64,000 nucleotides of DNA from Raphanus sativus (lineage: Eukaryota > Streptophyta > Magnoliopsida > Brassicales > Brassicaceae): the NCBI RefSeq assembly GCF_000801105.2, contig NC_079514.1, positions 25,522,293 through 25,586,292 of the forward strand. Reading direction: 5' to 3'. Shown here one piece after another: positions 11,496-24,251 of the stretch (positions are counted from its first letter, which is position 1; the number at the start of each line of letters is the position of its first letter). Under the pieces are notes generated by a model. The model was not told the origin of the DNA, made no database searches, and saw only the letters and a program-made list of their open reading frames with translations. A program made the translations under genes and the position numbers.

Positions 11496-12416
11496 TGTCA
11501 TGTCGCTGATCCTGGATATGATCATTAGGATCGACCATGGTGTAAGGAGACGCACCAGTCAGGTCATGTGACCTAAAAAAAAGGGTATCATGGCCTGGAA
11601 GTAAGGTTAAGGGCATCAGGAAGCTAAGATATAGCTAAACCAAGAAGGAGACAAGTATAAATGAGCTGTACAAAGTGTATGGCAGCTCGGCGATGCAGTG
11701 AGCAAGCTCGACCAGCTAGATGAAAAGTAGTGCAGCTCAGTGTAGCTCACTGAAGAGTGTGTCAGCTCCCTGAGCTGGATGAACTAGCTCACTCACTACA
11801 AGAAAACAGATGTTTAACGAGGGCAATTTTCCTCGTTAATTCCTCGTAAAAGGATGTTTACGAGGAATTAACGAGGAAAAGTGTTTCGTCGTTTATCGTC
11901 GTCGTAACAGAACGTTCGTCGCCATTTTCTCGTAGACTAGCGAGTCTTTTATTTTCTCGTAAAGACGAAGTTAATATTTCGTCGTAAGTTCCTCGCCGCT
12001 ATTCCTCGTAAATCACTCGCGGACTTTCCTCGTGCAAACCACGCGAAACACGCGTCGTTACTTACACGTAAGATCCTTGAAAACAAATCCTCGTAAATTC
12101 GATGTAATATCCTTGAAAAGGTTTCCTCGTAAAGTCCACGTAGAATCCTTGAAACATTTTCCTCGTAAAAACCTCGTAAGGCTTTCCTCGTAAATTCCTC
12201 GGAAATCATTTCGACGTATATAACTCGTATAATGCCAATTTTCGAATTAATAAAAATATTATTTGATATAATAATTATTAATTTAATAAAATAAAAGTAT
12301 TTAAATATTTGGGTTTATAAATAAATTTTAAATAAAATTCAAAAGCAACAAAATATTTTATATATAATTAAGTTTTGGATTTTATAATACATAAACCGAA
12401 AAAAGAACTAAAAAAA

Positions 12417-14062
12417 CTAAGGCTCGTTCATGGCCTCGTAGAATTCCTCGCTCCTCCTCGTAACATCCTCCTCGTTATGTGTGCCCGATGACTCGCCTGG
12501 AATGGGATTTTGTTGTTTCATGTTCCTCAACAAAGCTTCCCATTCCGAGTTTGTGGACGCTATAACGTCGATGAAGGCCTCGAGTCCACTCACACGGCTT
12601 TTGGTCGCGCCCAGCTCAGAACGCAACTGAGTGACTTCTTCGGTCCGTCTCTGAGCATAAGACGATGTCGCTCTCGGGACATCATTGACGGAACCGATCC
12701 CCAACGTACGTCCCTTTTTCTTAGGGACAACCTTAAAAACAAAAAAATATATTTGTTAGTTAAATTTAAAAGGTAAATTTAATGAATTAATAATTAAAAA
12801 GATATAATGTTAAAAAATTTACCTCCTCGTAAATCTTATCCACTTTAGTTGTGGATAAGGTAACGGGTAATCCGTCGGCGGACTGCTGGGTCAGCTGAGT
12901 CTGGCGTTCCTCAACCCGAGCAATAACGTCGTTGTAGATTAGCTCGGACTTGCCATCTAAAAACTGGCCCGCCTTGTTCTTGTGGGTCCGCTCGTAAAGT
13001 TCCGGAAGAGTCGGGAGACGTCCCAACTCATTGGCCTAAAAATATTTAAGAAAATTGTTAGAAATATATTTATATTAAAATTAATAATTAAAAAATTATT
13101 ATTTAATTACATACCATTTGCAAACGGACACCGGCATGGGGTTTTTGGCCCGTAGAGTGTTGCATCGGGCCGTTACCGTGCTCGTCTACCGTGTTACGGG
13201 CGGCAGCACAAATGTTTGCGATCCTAATGGAGTTGGGATCCTTCCAGTAACGGATGAGGCCGTCCCAAACACCCGTGGTAAGCTCAGCGGGTTTGCCACG
13301 GGTGTACCCCTTGACGATCCAGTCGCCCTTCCAGTTGCAAACCGTGTCCGCCAAGCGAACTTGCGCCTTCCCGTAAAACGCCTTCCTCACTCTCTCACTG
13401 ACCCCGATAGACCAATGATACTTTTGCTGCAAAAAAAAAATTAATAATCTGTTATTTTAAGAAAAAAATATAAAATAATTAATTAATAGAATTATTTACA
13501 GCGTAAATCTTGAACCACGTCTTTCTGATGTAGATCGGCGTCAACTTCCAGTTTGGATGCGTCATGGAGAAGTAACATTTAATTGTCTCGGTTACATCTG
13601 TCGCAAGGCAATTGTCAACCCCAAACCTGGAAAAAATAAAAATTTAAATTATTTAATGAAGTTATAAATTAAAATAATTAATTAAAAATGCACTTACCAC
13701 AAAGTCCCGTCGGGTCTGTCGGGGTCTATGATTGGTAAACCAGCTCTGCCTGGCATACCGAGAATATCCTCGACAGTGTACTGCAAGAAGGGAACAGTAG
13801 GTGGCACCATGAGATCAGAATGAACAGCGGCGGGAATCTCAGGAGGAGCCATCGGAGGAGCTACCGGAGGAGCCACCGGAGGAGCCATCGGATGAGCCAT
13901 CGGAGGAGGCATCGGAGGGAAGAAATGCTGAGTCCCGGGAACAGACTCATGATCTGAGGAACCGGAACCGCCGGCACCTGAAGAAGAACCTGGCGGGTCT
14001 AACTGACTACAGGCTCACCGAACATCTCTCTGTAGTGAGCAGTAAGCAAGTGCTTGGGAACC
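12417..14062 (-). pseudogene. TNPA-like (Transposase_24 / Ptta-En-Spm) gene of the CACTA element
   Basis: Exons on the minus strand are supported by splice sites at 13626-13500, 13426-13115, 13035-12823 and 12731-12417. A 5' exon ends at 13698 and starts near 14062. Joined, they give a Pro/Ala-rich N-terminal part (MAPP-type repeats), the conserved Trp-rich region (HPNWKLTPIYIRKTWF, then VCNWKGDWIV and VWDGLIRYW), the MANELGRLPTLPELYERTH block, and a C-terminal coiled coil around 12670-12520. That order is typical of plant En/Spm second proteins, which bind subterminal repeats and cooperate with TNP2. The 5' exon seems to carry a one-base lesion near 14010, so integrity is doubtful. Confidence 0.75.
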
Positions 14063-14329
14063 TGCAAAAATATATTTTTTTTAGTTTATGATCATCAATA
14101 ATTAAAAATCAATCATCAATAAATAAAAAATCTATCTAACGAACATAAAATCCGTAAACCTATCTAAATTCCCTAAACTAACCACCTAAACTAACGACCT
14201 ATCTAAATTCCGTAAACTAATTATGGGGCGAGGAAATTACCATTTTCGAAGGAGAGAGGAATGGGAGAGGAGTTGGAGACGAAATTGGGAGGAAATGGAG
14301 AGGAAGTTGGGACGAATGGAGAGTGTGAG

Positions 14330-15090
14330 GTTGTATATATAACTTACGAAGGTCTCGCAATTTCCTCGTAGAGTTACGAGGAATTAAAGAGGCTCGTCTT
14401 TCTGTTCCTCGTAAAAACCTCGTAACCTTACGAGGAAATTGCGAGGCCCGTCCCAAATCAAACGAAGAAATAGCGAGGCCCGTGTTTCTATTCCTCGTAA
14501 AAGCCTCGTAGATTACGAGTTTTTAACGAGGTAAATTTCTAAACCTCTAAAATCGAAACCCCAAACCCTAAACCCCATCTTTCTTATATTCTACCTCAAA
14601 ACATATCTTCCTTTTAACCTCAATATCTTCTTAACATTTCAAACCTCAAAATTTTAAACCACAATTATTTAAACTTCTAATATCAATCTCTTCTTTCTAA
14701 TATAAACTTATACAAAATCAAATTATTTATTTAATTTTTTTATTTTGCAACAAAAATATAATCTTTTGAAGATTTGAAAATATAATCTTTTCAAAATTAT
14801 AAAATTATTATTGGGGTTTGGAGTTTAGGATTTAGAAAAAATAGATAAGAAAGATGGGGTTTGGGGTTTAGGGTTTAGGGGTTTAGACAATAAATATCGT
14901 TAAAACCTCGTAAACCCACGAGGAAATAACGAGGAAATAAAAAAAAACAGAAAGCCTTGGTAATTCCACGTAAGCTTACGAGGTCTTTACGACGGTTCTG
15001 TCTTACGTGGAATTAACGAGGCCCGCGTTTTTTTTTCTATTTTCCTCGTTATTTCGTCGTAAACTACGAGGAATTAACGATGTTTGCTTT
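14330..15090. repeat. Internal array of CACTA subterminal-type repeats
   Basis: Between the TNPA-like and TNP2 genes lie many CCTCGTAA / TTACGAGG words (14340-14530 and 14900-15085), the same motif as at both ends. A gene-poor AT-rich stretch with degenerate telomere-like words (GGGTTTAGG at 14860-14880) separates them. These may be protein-binding sites in the promoter of the TNPA-like gene. Confidence 0.65.
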
Positions 15091-15334
15091 CTAAACGCCT
15101 AAGATCAAAAACCCCAAACCACAAACACCATCTTTCCTATCTTCTACTCTTCATATTCCAATCCCAAACCTCAATCTTTTATTTTTCATTCAAAACCTCA
15201 AACCTCAATATTTTTTTTCTTTATAAACATTCCCAAATTCTTATAATCTCAATACATTAAATAGTTTTTCATGATTAAAATAATCGATCACATGCATTAA
15301 GTCTGAAAATCAATCATATTAAAACACAAATACA

Positions 15335-18300
15335 TCAATCGGATACATTTTCGACATCACTAGAAACATCATCATTTTCATTAAACTCGTCTTCAACAGC
15401 TTCGTCTGTGCCATCGTCGGTAAGATCTTCATACTCATGATTATGCGGATCAATGAGAAGAATGTCATCAATTTGTTGTTCAGGTTCCTCGACTTCATTT
15501 ATCTGTTCTTCTTGCAATGGTGGTTCTTCTCCACTAATGATTCGTCCTCGAGGTGTAACTTTGATCACGGATAACCAATTTATTCCTGATTCTCTCATCC
15601 GAGGGTATGGAAGGTAGCTAACTTGATCTGCTTGTGAAGCTAAGATGAAAGGCTCGAATTTGTTGTACCTGAAAAATAAAGAAAACATAGAAGTAAGCTT
15701 ATTCTGCTCATGTATGCCAAATAAAGAATTTGTTGTACCTTCGTCCACCATTGACATCAACTACACCGAATTTGTTAAACCGAACAACTCTGTTGACGAC
15801 GGGGTCGAACCACTCACATTTGAAGAGGACGCATTTCAGCTTCAATATCCCTGGAAATTCCACTTCAATAATCTCTGTCAAGATACCGTAGAAATCAGTT
15901 TCCCCTTTCACACATATTCCATAGTTACTGGTCGCCCGCTGTCTACCATACTCATATGTGTGAAAAGTATAGCCTCGTGTGAAATACATCTGTGAGGTGG
16001 TGACCTTTACATGTGGAGATTGAATTACTTCATGTAACCACTTAGGATAATCTGCATCGTCGTCAAAATCAACCTGCAAAAACAAAGTGAACGTTAAAAT
16101 ACATATCATTTATGAATAATGACTTTGAGTTAATACCTGATTCTTCAACCACTTTATAAAGTGTTGATCTTTCCTTTTGTCTACGTCAGTTGTGGATATA
16201 CCTGAGAATGTTTCTTCGACTTGTGAAACAAATAGGCTGTAAAATCACATTTTATATTAATTAATATTTGGCAATTATATATATATGTGTTAATTTATAT
16301 GTGTCCATTTATGTTACCTTTCAAAATAACGAATCAATGGATCCTCACAATTGAGTAGAATATAGGTGTGTGCACTATGAGCGTCTTCTTCACTCGACCA
16401 CCAAACCTCTTTTGATTTCCCACCCAGTCGCCCAATCTGGCTAAAGATGTCTGGAACACCAGCAACTGCGTATGTTGGCACGACACCACCATCATCATAT
16501 CTCCTTGGAGCTCTTTTCTGGGTACGTACTTTTGACGCAAAGTAGTACGATGTGAAGTGAGAAGTTTCTTCCGTCAAACTTCCAGCAATTATAGAACCTT
16601 CAACCTTTGCAAGGTTCTTTGCTTTTCCCTTCAAATATTTCATGGCTCGCTCATACTGATACATCCATCCGTAATGTACAGGTCCACGAAGCAATGCCTC
16701 ATATGGAAGGTGCACAGCTAGATGCTCCATGACGTCAAAAAACCCAGGAGGAAATATCTTCTCCAAGTTGCACAATAAGATAGGAATGTTCTCTTGAAGC
16801 TGTTCCACGACTTCTACTTTAAGAGTGCGGGTGCTCAGATCCCTGAAAAATGCTTCAATGCCTTGTATATTCCAAAAACAATTATACACATTATTATTAG
16901 TCATATATTATTTCAAACTAAATCATTATATATAAAATTACTGCAATATATAATATATATAGTACCTGCAAGTGCTTCATGTACGTTTGTAGGAAGTAGC
17001 TCCGCAAAAGCAAAGGGAAGTAGTCGTTGCATAAAGACATGACAGTCATGACTCTTCATCCCAGAGAACTTTTGACCCTTTTCAACGCATATAGACATAT
17101 TTGAAACATACCCATCGGGGAATTTCACTTCTGATGCTACCCAGTTGAACAACACCGACTTTTTTTCTGAAGACAATCTGAATATCGGAACAGGAACTTG
17201 CCCATTGCTGTTTATATGTAACTCACTTCTTGAGCAAATATCCGACAAGTCTAACCTCGATTTTATGTTGTCTTTTGTCTTCCCCGGGACATTCAATATT
17301 GTATTCATGATGTTCTAAAATAAATTCTTCTCTATATGCATCACATCGAGGTTGTGGCGCAGAAGAAGATCCTTCCAATATGGCAACTCCCAAAATATAC
17401 TCTTCTTGTGCCAGTTGTGATGAACACCGTAAGAATCAGGCATATTAGGGGGGACATGCCAATTACCACCACGAGGAACTGTTTCCAAAGCTCCATAGTA
17501 ATCGAGTTGCTTTTCAGTTTCTTCTCCAGTTAAATATGGAGGAGGAGTGTCTCTCACAACTTTTTGTGCCTAAACAATGTCTTGTTTCTTCGGTACGGAT
17601 GGCCAATGGGAAGAAATCGACGATGACAATCGAACCAACTTGTCTTCCTTCCATTCTTCAGTTGAAACGCATCTGTCGCTCCATTACAATATGGACAAGC
17701 TAATCTCCCATGTGTAGTCCATCCCGACAACATCCCATAGGCAGGAAAGTCACTTATGGTCCACAAAAGCATCGCTCGCATCGTGAAATTCGTCTTCGTT
17801 GAGCAGTCATACGTCCTCTCCCCAGTTGACCACAAATCCTTCAACTCTTTTATCAGGGGTTGCAGGAAAACATCCAGCGACCTTTTAGGATGTTTCGGAC
17901 CAGATATTAATATGGTCAAGAATAGCAACTCCCGTTGCATGCACATCTCTGGTGGCAGGTTGTATGGCGTAAGAAAGACTGGCCACAATGAATATTGTCT
18001 CCCTGACATTTCGAATGGACTAAATCCATCTGTGCATAATCCGAGATACACATTCCGGATATTGCTAGCGAATTCCGGATATACTTTGTTAAAATGTTTC
18101 CAGGCTCTTGCATCTGATGGATGTGTCATCTCACCATCCGTCTGAGTATGCTCGGCATGCCATCTCATCTTTCCGGCAGTCTGCTCTGATTGGTACAATC
18201 TTTTCAATCTGTCTGTAATTGGTAGATACCACATCCTTTGGTACGGTACCCTATTACGTCCCCGTCCTTGCGGCTTGAATCGTGGCTTCTTGCAGAATCG

Positions 18301-19074
18301 ACATTCTTCTAACTTCTCATCATTTCCCCAGTAGATCATGCAGTTGTCGATGCAAACATCTATCATCTCCGAAGGCAACCCAAGACTATAAACCAGTTTC
18401 TGAATCTCATAATAAGAATCAGCAGACACATTGTCTTCCGGCAAATACTCTTTAAACAAGTCTGCCCATTCATTCATGCAACTTTCAGGTAGATTGTGAT
18501 CAGTTTTAATATTCATCATTCTAGTAGCCAACGACAATTTAGAGAGACCTTCTCTACAACCACTGTAAAGTGGTTGATTCGCCGCATTTAACATTTCATA
18601 AAACTTTTTTGCATCTATGTTAGGTTCTTCATCTTCATCATGAGCTACGAATGCATCAGTTACCATATCATGAACCCTATCAAAATCTACCATCTGCTCC
18701 TCCTGATGGTAACTATGTTCATTATGCAAATGATGAGCAACCGGTTCTTCCTGAAAATTGCTATTACTACTACTAGCTTCATTCTGATCATAATTATTAT
18801 AACATTCTCTATGTTGAAACCAAATATAGTAATTTGGCGTGAAACCTCTATTTATTAAATGCTTCCAAACATTTTCACGATTTGTCAATTTCGAATTGTT
18901 GCATTTCTAACATGGACAGAACATCTTACCGCTTTCTAGGGCGAGCGGTGTGGAATCTGCTTGATGCATAAATGTCTCCAGTCCCGCAATGTATTCTTTC
19001 GTCACTCTCCCGTTAGCATCTCTATGCATATACATCCAGCTCCGCAACTCGTAGACATTCCCGGAGCCTGACAT
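15335..19074 (-). pseudogene. TNP2-family transposase gene of the CACTA element
   Basis: Minus-strand exons are 19074-16966, 16861-16318, 16236-16137, 16073-15739 and 15668-15335, all with GT-AG introns. In order they encode a transposase-associated N-terminal domain (19074-18900), the TNP2 core (about 18600-17320, with MIYWGNDEKLEECRFC, the SLWPVFLTPYNLPPEMC region and the HNLDVMHIEKNLF block), DUF4218 (16960-16550, GPVHYGWMYQYERAMKYLKG) and DUF4216 (16073-15600), with an acidic tail. TNP2 cuts the element ends. Three lesions are visible: TAG at 18909-18907, a frameshift near 17565, and TAG at 17317-17315. The element could therefore move only with help. Confidence 0.85.
15669..15738 (-). 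other. 70-bp intron flanked by a 15-bp direct repeat
   Basis: The DUF4216 intron has the sequence GAATTTGTTGTACCT (plus strand) at both borders, at 15656-15670 and 15726-15740. On the coding strand both borders read AG then GTACAACAAATTC, so the donor and acceptor lie at the same place in each copy. Confidence 0.8.
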
Positions 19075-22024
19075 TTTTTTCTTTTCACTTTTTTTTTTGT
19101 TCTTGTTGGTGTGTTTAAAATGATGTTGAAACTTCCATATTTATAGAAAATTTTCGAATCTGGTAGTTGAAGTTTTGCGATGAATTTTCGAGGAATAGGT
19201 AGGTAGCAAAAAAAAACGTGTTTTAAAATTACTCGTTAAGTTCACGTAAAGTATTTCCTCGTAAAGAAGACGCGAATTTACGTGGATTTTACGAGGAAAG
19301 TATATTTTCTCATTTCCTCGTAAAGATGATGCAAGGTTTACGTGGTGTTTTTGAGGAAAGTGTATTTCCTCGTTAAAACCACGTAATGTTACGATGGTTT
19401 TACGACGAAATGTTTTCTTCGTTACTTTACGAGGAAATAACGACGTTTTGTTCTTTCTTTGTAAATTCCTCGTAAACTCGTCGTAAAATTACGAGGATCA
19501 TATTTCCTCGTTAATTTTCCTCGCCAAAGTGCTGTTTTCTTGTAGTGACTCAGCTGGGTCAGCTGGGGATCAGCTCAACTCAGCTGGACTGAGTGATCAA
19601 GTCTTGGGCAGTTGGATCAGGTCCGGACAGTGGTCAGACCATGTGGACCACCCGGGTGTGCCGGTGAGCCGGTGGGCACTTGTGGTTGAACCAGGGGCTT
19701 AGGCAACCAGCCTAGGCCTGTGTGTGACATGTCTCGGAGCAGTTAGGCATGTCATGGACGTCAGGTAACTGCCATGGGCTAACAGGTGTGATCTGGACCA
19801 TTGATTAAATCAATGGCCAGAAATGAAACCGAAAGGATGCAACCTTTAGAAAGGTAACTGCCCATTCTTCTATATATATCAGGCAAGTCCGTGCCTTCGC
19901 AGGCACGCCATGACTTCATTCTACACCCTGAAACACAAAAGAAAACCAGAAAAAGAGAGAGATGGTTGGATTGCACCATCCAACACCAAGGGTGGTTTGA
20001 AGGCAGCAAAGAGGCAGTTTTGTGGGCAATCAAGTGGGAAGTTATGAACGACCCTGTGATGGGTTTTCACCATTGATGAACACGTCCCAGGCTTCCTCTA
20101 CATCCTTACTACACATCCAAATAGCCAGGGAAGAAGAGAGATGACCGGATTCACTCTCAAAGTCCAAGAGCAGCCTTAAGGGCAGTGGTGTGTAGAAGGG
20201 CAGTTTCATGGGCACTGAAGTGAGAAGTGATGGACGACCCTTGGGTGGTGTTAGATCATGGATGAACACACCCTAGGCTTCCTCTGTGTCTTAGGGACAC
20301 ACGACAATGGCCAGAAGAGAATGGAGAAGGCAGGACTCCACTCCCAAAGGCATGTACAGCCTTGAAGGTGGATGCAGTGCAGAAACTGGTTTCATGGGAG
20401 TTCCATGAAATGGATGATGGGCACGACCCATGATTGGATCTTATCAATACTGGAGGTATATGATAAGGCTTGGTAGAGGCGTGCAATGGAGGAGCATGGC
20501 CAGACATGATACAGGAAGCACAAGATCTAGTAAGATCAAGTATAAGGTAACATGTACATATGATTACTTTGTGGTTTATGTTGTTGTCTCTTGAGGTGCA
20601 TAAGAGGTCAAGTATGGCACGCCCTTGGAGACCATATATGGTGAAGTATTGTAGGGATACAGGACCTGGAGAACAGGGGCGGATCATAGTTGAACTAATT
20701 CATCCATGTGGGATGGTAATTAGATGCTATGCAACAATTTGTGATTCATGGTGGTTCATGAGTGAACCAGATCTATGGTTTTGCATTACCAATGGCTTCA
20801 GGCCGTGGCAATGAGGTAATGGAATCATATGATATGATAGGTATCAACCTTGGGTTGGTACAGGATTGGCTGAGAGCCATTAGGATAAGCAAGACTGACC
20901 AGGTTCATTGGGATATGCTTCCATGGCCGATTATATATGTGTGAAGACTCATAAGTTTTGAGTCATGTGGGGTGGTTGGTTGATTGACTCAGGAACTGGT
21001 GGGCATTATTAATCCTATTCTATGTTGTTCAGACATGGAGGTACTGAACCAGGGAGTGGCCGGTTCAGAGGAAATCTCTCCATGGCCTTGGTTGGGCAGG
21101 TAAGTGGAGATCTGATAGTTCCAGAGGGAATTGTTAGGATCTGACTTCAAATATCTCTTAATGGGTATTTATCATGAATTATCATGGTGAAAGATTAGTT
21201 TTATCTCATTGATTTAGAGGTGGTCAGTTATGGCCATATGGGCTGTTCATGGGCGAGATCAGTGTGATCGAGGCCAGTTATGAGAAATCTGGCTTGACCA
21301 TTCTCTTAGTTATGAACTATCATGAATTATCATGAATTTTAATTAGTTTTTGGAGCATGTTTGCTTGAGGTTGTTTTTGCAGCTGAAGACTTCCCAAAGG
21401 TACTTGGTCTGTGGGGATGGTTGGTTGAATGACTAAATACCTAGGGGGAGAGTTTATACAGGTATAACGGAGTTGGACGAGTGGACGGGGAGCTAGGCAA
21501 AGCTACCTCGCAGCTCTATCAGCTAGAAGAGAGTTGGGAACCTCAAGTGAAGTGGTTCAGTTCAGGTAGCTGGATGAGCTAGCTAGACAGCTAAGGCAGC
21601 TGAGTCAAAGAGCTGTCAAGCTCCGTGGATGTGGCAAAGGTATGATCTAGCAATATTGCATAGATCTAGATAGAATGGTTAGGGAATGGAACCTCGGTTA
21701 TTGTATGACCTGGATTAGGTTCATGATCAACCTTGGAGCTGGTAGTAGTTGTGTATACTGACCATGGCTAAGGTGATTCGATCCGACCAGTGTTAGATTG
21801 GTTTTAGACCAATGGTTAAGTAGAGAATATTCCGCTGTGTATAAGATGAAAGGATCTAAGCTAGGGAATGACTAAGGTAGTCTTAAGCTAAGGTCTAAGA
21901 TAGACTCGCCCTTAGGTGAAAGTACAGATAAAGATCGAAAAATTGAGTGGTTCGGTCAGGGTATGGATTGAGCAACGTGAGGCATCGACCGCGGCCTAGC
22001 CGGCCGGGTTCGGGTCTTACAAGT

Positions 22025-22036
22025 TGGTATCAGAGC
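22025..22036 (+). other. Primer binding site (tRNA-Met) of family L element
   Basis: TGGTATCAGAGC, complementary to the 3' end of initiator tRNA-Met, lies three bases after the LTR end. Confidence 0.9.
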
Positions 22037-23118
22037 ATGCTTGATTCTAGGATCTTTGGGTTGTGGTTGTTCACCCATGCATCCAGACAAGTAGATGCTG
22101 ATGTGATTAATCCACCAGTTTTATTGTTGACTCAGCTGGAGGAAGTTAACAATGAAGCTGGAGTGACTGTGAGTCAGCTCAACCCTACTGAGGTTCTAGT
22201 GGGGGAGAGCTGAGCTGCAGCTGGAAGGGGAAGTTGAGTCCTCTTGTGATGTGAACCGGGCTGGTCCAAACAATTGTTGCAAACAATGAGAGGACTAACC
22301 GGTTGATTGGGCAGCTGTTTTGGCAGTTAATGATCAAGCTGGGCCAGTAGCTGAGGTGGTCTAGATTGATCCACCAGCTAGGGCAGCTTTGTTAGTGGAC
22401 TACCTGAGGGTGCTGGAGCACATAGCTCAGATGAAAACTAAGTATTTCTCAGGTAGTGTGGATCCTTTTGAGGCAGATGAGTGGAGGTTCTGATTGGGTT
22501 GTAACTTCAGCTCAACTCACTGCTCAAAGGTATTGTGTTCCAAACCGAAATTATTTCTGGAAACTGAAATTACCATGGAACCTTACTAGGTGAGCCAAGA
22601 GGGAGTTGAGGCAAAATAGGGTATCATGCTTGTGAACGGAAAAGTTCCAAGGTGAACCGGCTTGGCCAAGATGCACTCCCCAAGGGCAAGATCCTGAAAC
22701 AGAAGGTTGGTTGATCTAGTTATCTGGAAATAATAGACGGGTTCGACGGATCGATGCAGTGCAAGATCTTGTATGGATGACTGGACCAGGGAAGTAACAT
22801 GAACCTGAGAGTGGCTTAGGTTGAAAGAAACGTGCAACACTCTTTGGGGGTAAGTGTTATCCTTGGTGGCCGTTCAAAACAAGTGAGCATTTGCGAGGTT
22901 CAAGTTGGTTTAAGGGAGACACTACAGGGCTAGTATACTGGGACTCGGTATAAGCCAAGGTAGGATTCCTTAGATAAATTTGAATGGATTGGGAATACGA
23001 TGTTAAGTGGCTTAGTATGATGTGGGTTGAGGTATATTGCAAACACTATTGTGAATGGTATGGGACATTCACAGAAGTGTGACACTTTGAAGAATGGTAT
23101 GGGACGTTTTCCAAATGT

Positions 23119-23523
23119 GTGATCAAACCGATATCTTACTCATCTAGGTACTTAATGATCGGTGGTGTGGAAACAACGTACCATTCGATACTGGAGCTAC
23201 ACACCATTTGTGAGTCCAGATATGATCGGAAAGGGGTTGTTTGTATTGGTATAGGGGATGATCCTGGGACAGTGAGTGCGGCCGGAGGCCAAAGGATGCA
23301 TTCACTAGGCCTTGTGAGGGACATCCCAGTGATGATCCAAGGAAGGGTGATGCCCGTGGATCTGATTGTGGTTAGCCTTAAGAATCATAAAGTGATCTTA
23401 GGGATGGATTGGGCTTGGAAAGAATCGGGCCACCTTAGACTGTCACCGGGAAGAGTGCTGTTTGAGAGTGGGTGTGGACCCCCGATCAGATTCCAAGGAT
23501 CCGACCAACCTCTGGATGCTTAG
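23119..23523 (+). pseudogene. Retropepsin-like protease remnant of family L
   Basis: The 134-codon frame shows the second half of a chromovirus aspartic protease: the block GLVRDIPVMIQGRVMPVDLIVV and then VILGMDWAWKESG. The expected catalytic DSGA/T motif is not present in readable form at the front; the region before it looks rearranged. The protease of a complete element would cut the Gag-Pol polyprotein. This one is likely inactive. The same stretch occurs in the minus-strand copy near 58090. Confidence 0.7.
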
Positions 23524-24251
23524 TGATCTCAGCGGTCCAGGTGGAAAATATGCTGAGAGGTGGTCATGAGGCCTTGTTGGCGACCATTGACACTAAGGAG
23601 GTTGTAGGGGGTGGTAGCCCGGACGAGGATTCGGTTGGTTCAAGAGTTCAAGGATGTGTTTCGGGCGCTGCAGGGTGTGCCTCCTGCAGGGGCTGACCCG
23701 AGCATGATCGAACTAGAACCGGGAACGGTCCTAATGTCCACAATTCCGTATTGATGGCACCAGACGAGATGGCTGAGATGAGGTCGACTAAGTCCAGTGA
23801 GGGACGAGGGTCGCAGCACAACCAAGTCGGAGATTGACCTATGGTTGGATTGAGACGGTGGAGTCCCGGAGTGGACAGGACCGGAATGTGATCGAGTTCT
23901 TTAAGACTTGACTGATACATTGAGTAGCTTGGAGATTGGGTAAATCTACTAAGACTCGAGTATGCAGTATGTTCTTAAGGACTGAAAATGATCTAGTCAT
24001 GGACTAGGATCAAAGTATGACTATGTCTGGTGATGGACAGAAGTCAAGTATGAGGCGGTTTAGTCTAGTAGGGATTAAGATCGCAATAGAGCCAAGCTGG
24101 GATAAGCTGTGGTCAGTTAAGGAATGATCCAGTAAGTTGTGACTGGGGTCATGAACTTTAGCGGATGTGCAAGAAGCAAAGAGTTCAGTTGGAACCTTTG
24201 TCATGATATGGGATGTAAGCACCACAGGATTCGAGGATGAATCCATTCTAA

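Larger units (their letters stand above)
11794..19547 (-). mobile_element. CACTA (En/Spm) DNA transposon, 7,754 bp, complete ends
   Basis: The 16-bp inverted repeats CACTACAAGAAAACAG are perfect at 11794-11809 and 19532-19547, flanked by a 3-bp target duplication ACT (11791-11793 and 19548-19550). The intact LTR sequence at about 24541-24590 shows the empty site with one ACT. Subterminal regions (11815-12230 and 19190-19530) are packed with short repeats of the type CCTCGTAAA in both orientations, the expected binding sites of the TNPA-type protein. Both genes read on the minus strand: a TNP2 transposase (19074-15335), then a TNPA-like gene (14062-12417). Confidence 0.95.
11496..22021 (+). 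mobile_element. 5' LTR of family L retroelement, split by a CACTA transposon
   Basis: The LTR starts TGTCATGTCG at 11496 and ends GGGTCTTACA at 22021, followed three bases later by a tRNA-Met primer site. Removing the CACTA element and one 3-bp duplication leaves 2,769 bp, very close to the 2,766 bp of the inverted solo LTR at 24591-27356. The LTR is rich in AGCT and CAGCTG motifs (11640-11793, 19551-19610, 21480-21630). It also holds about three degenerate units of near-190 bp (about 19860-20450), each ending in a phrase like GGACGACCC. Confidence 0.9.

Noticed and set aside
20042..20814. Several 60-140-codon frames in the family L LTR and the same frames in reverse near 25676-26739 and 56041-56505
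   Set aside because: They are by-products of the LTR sequence, present in both orientations, without start context or similarity to proteins.
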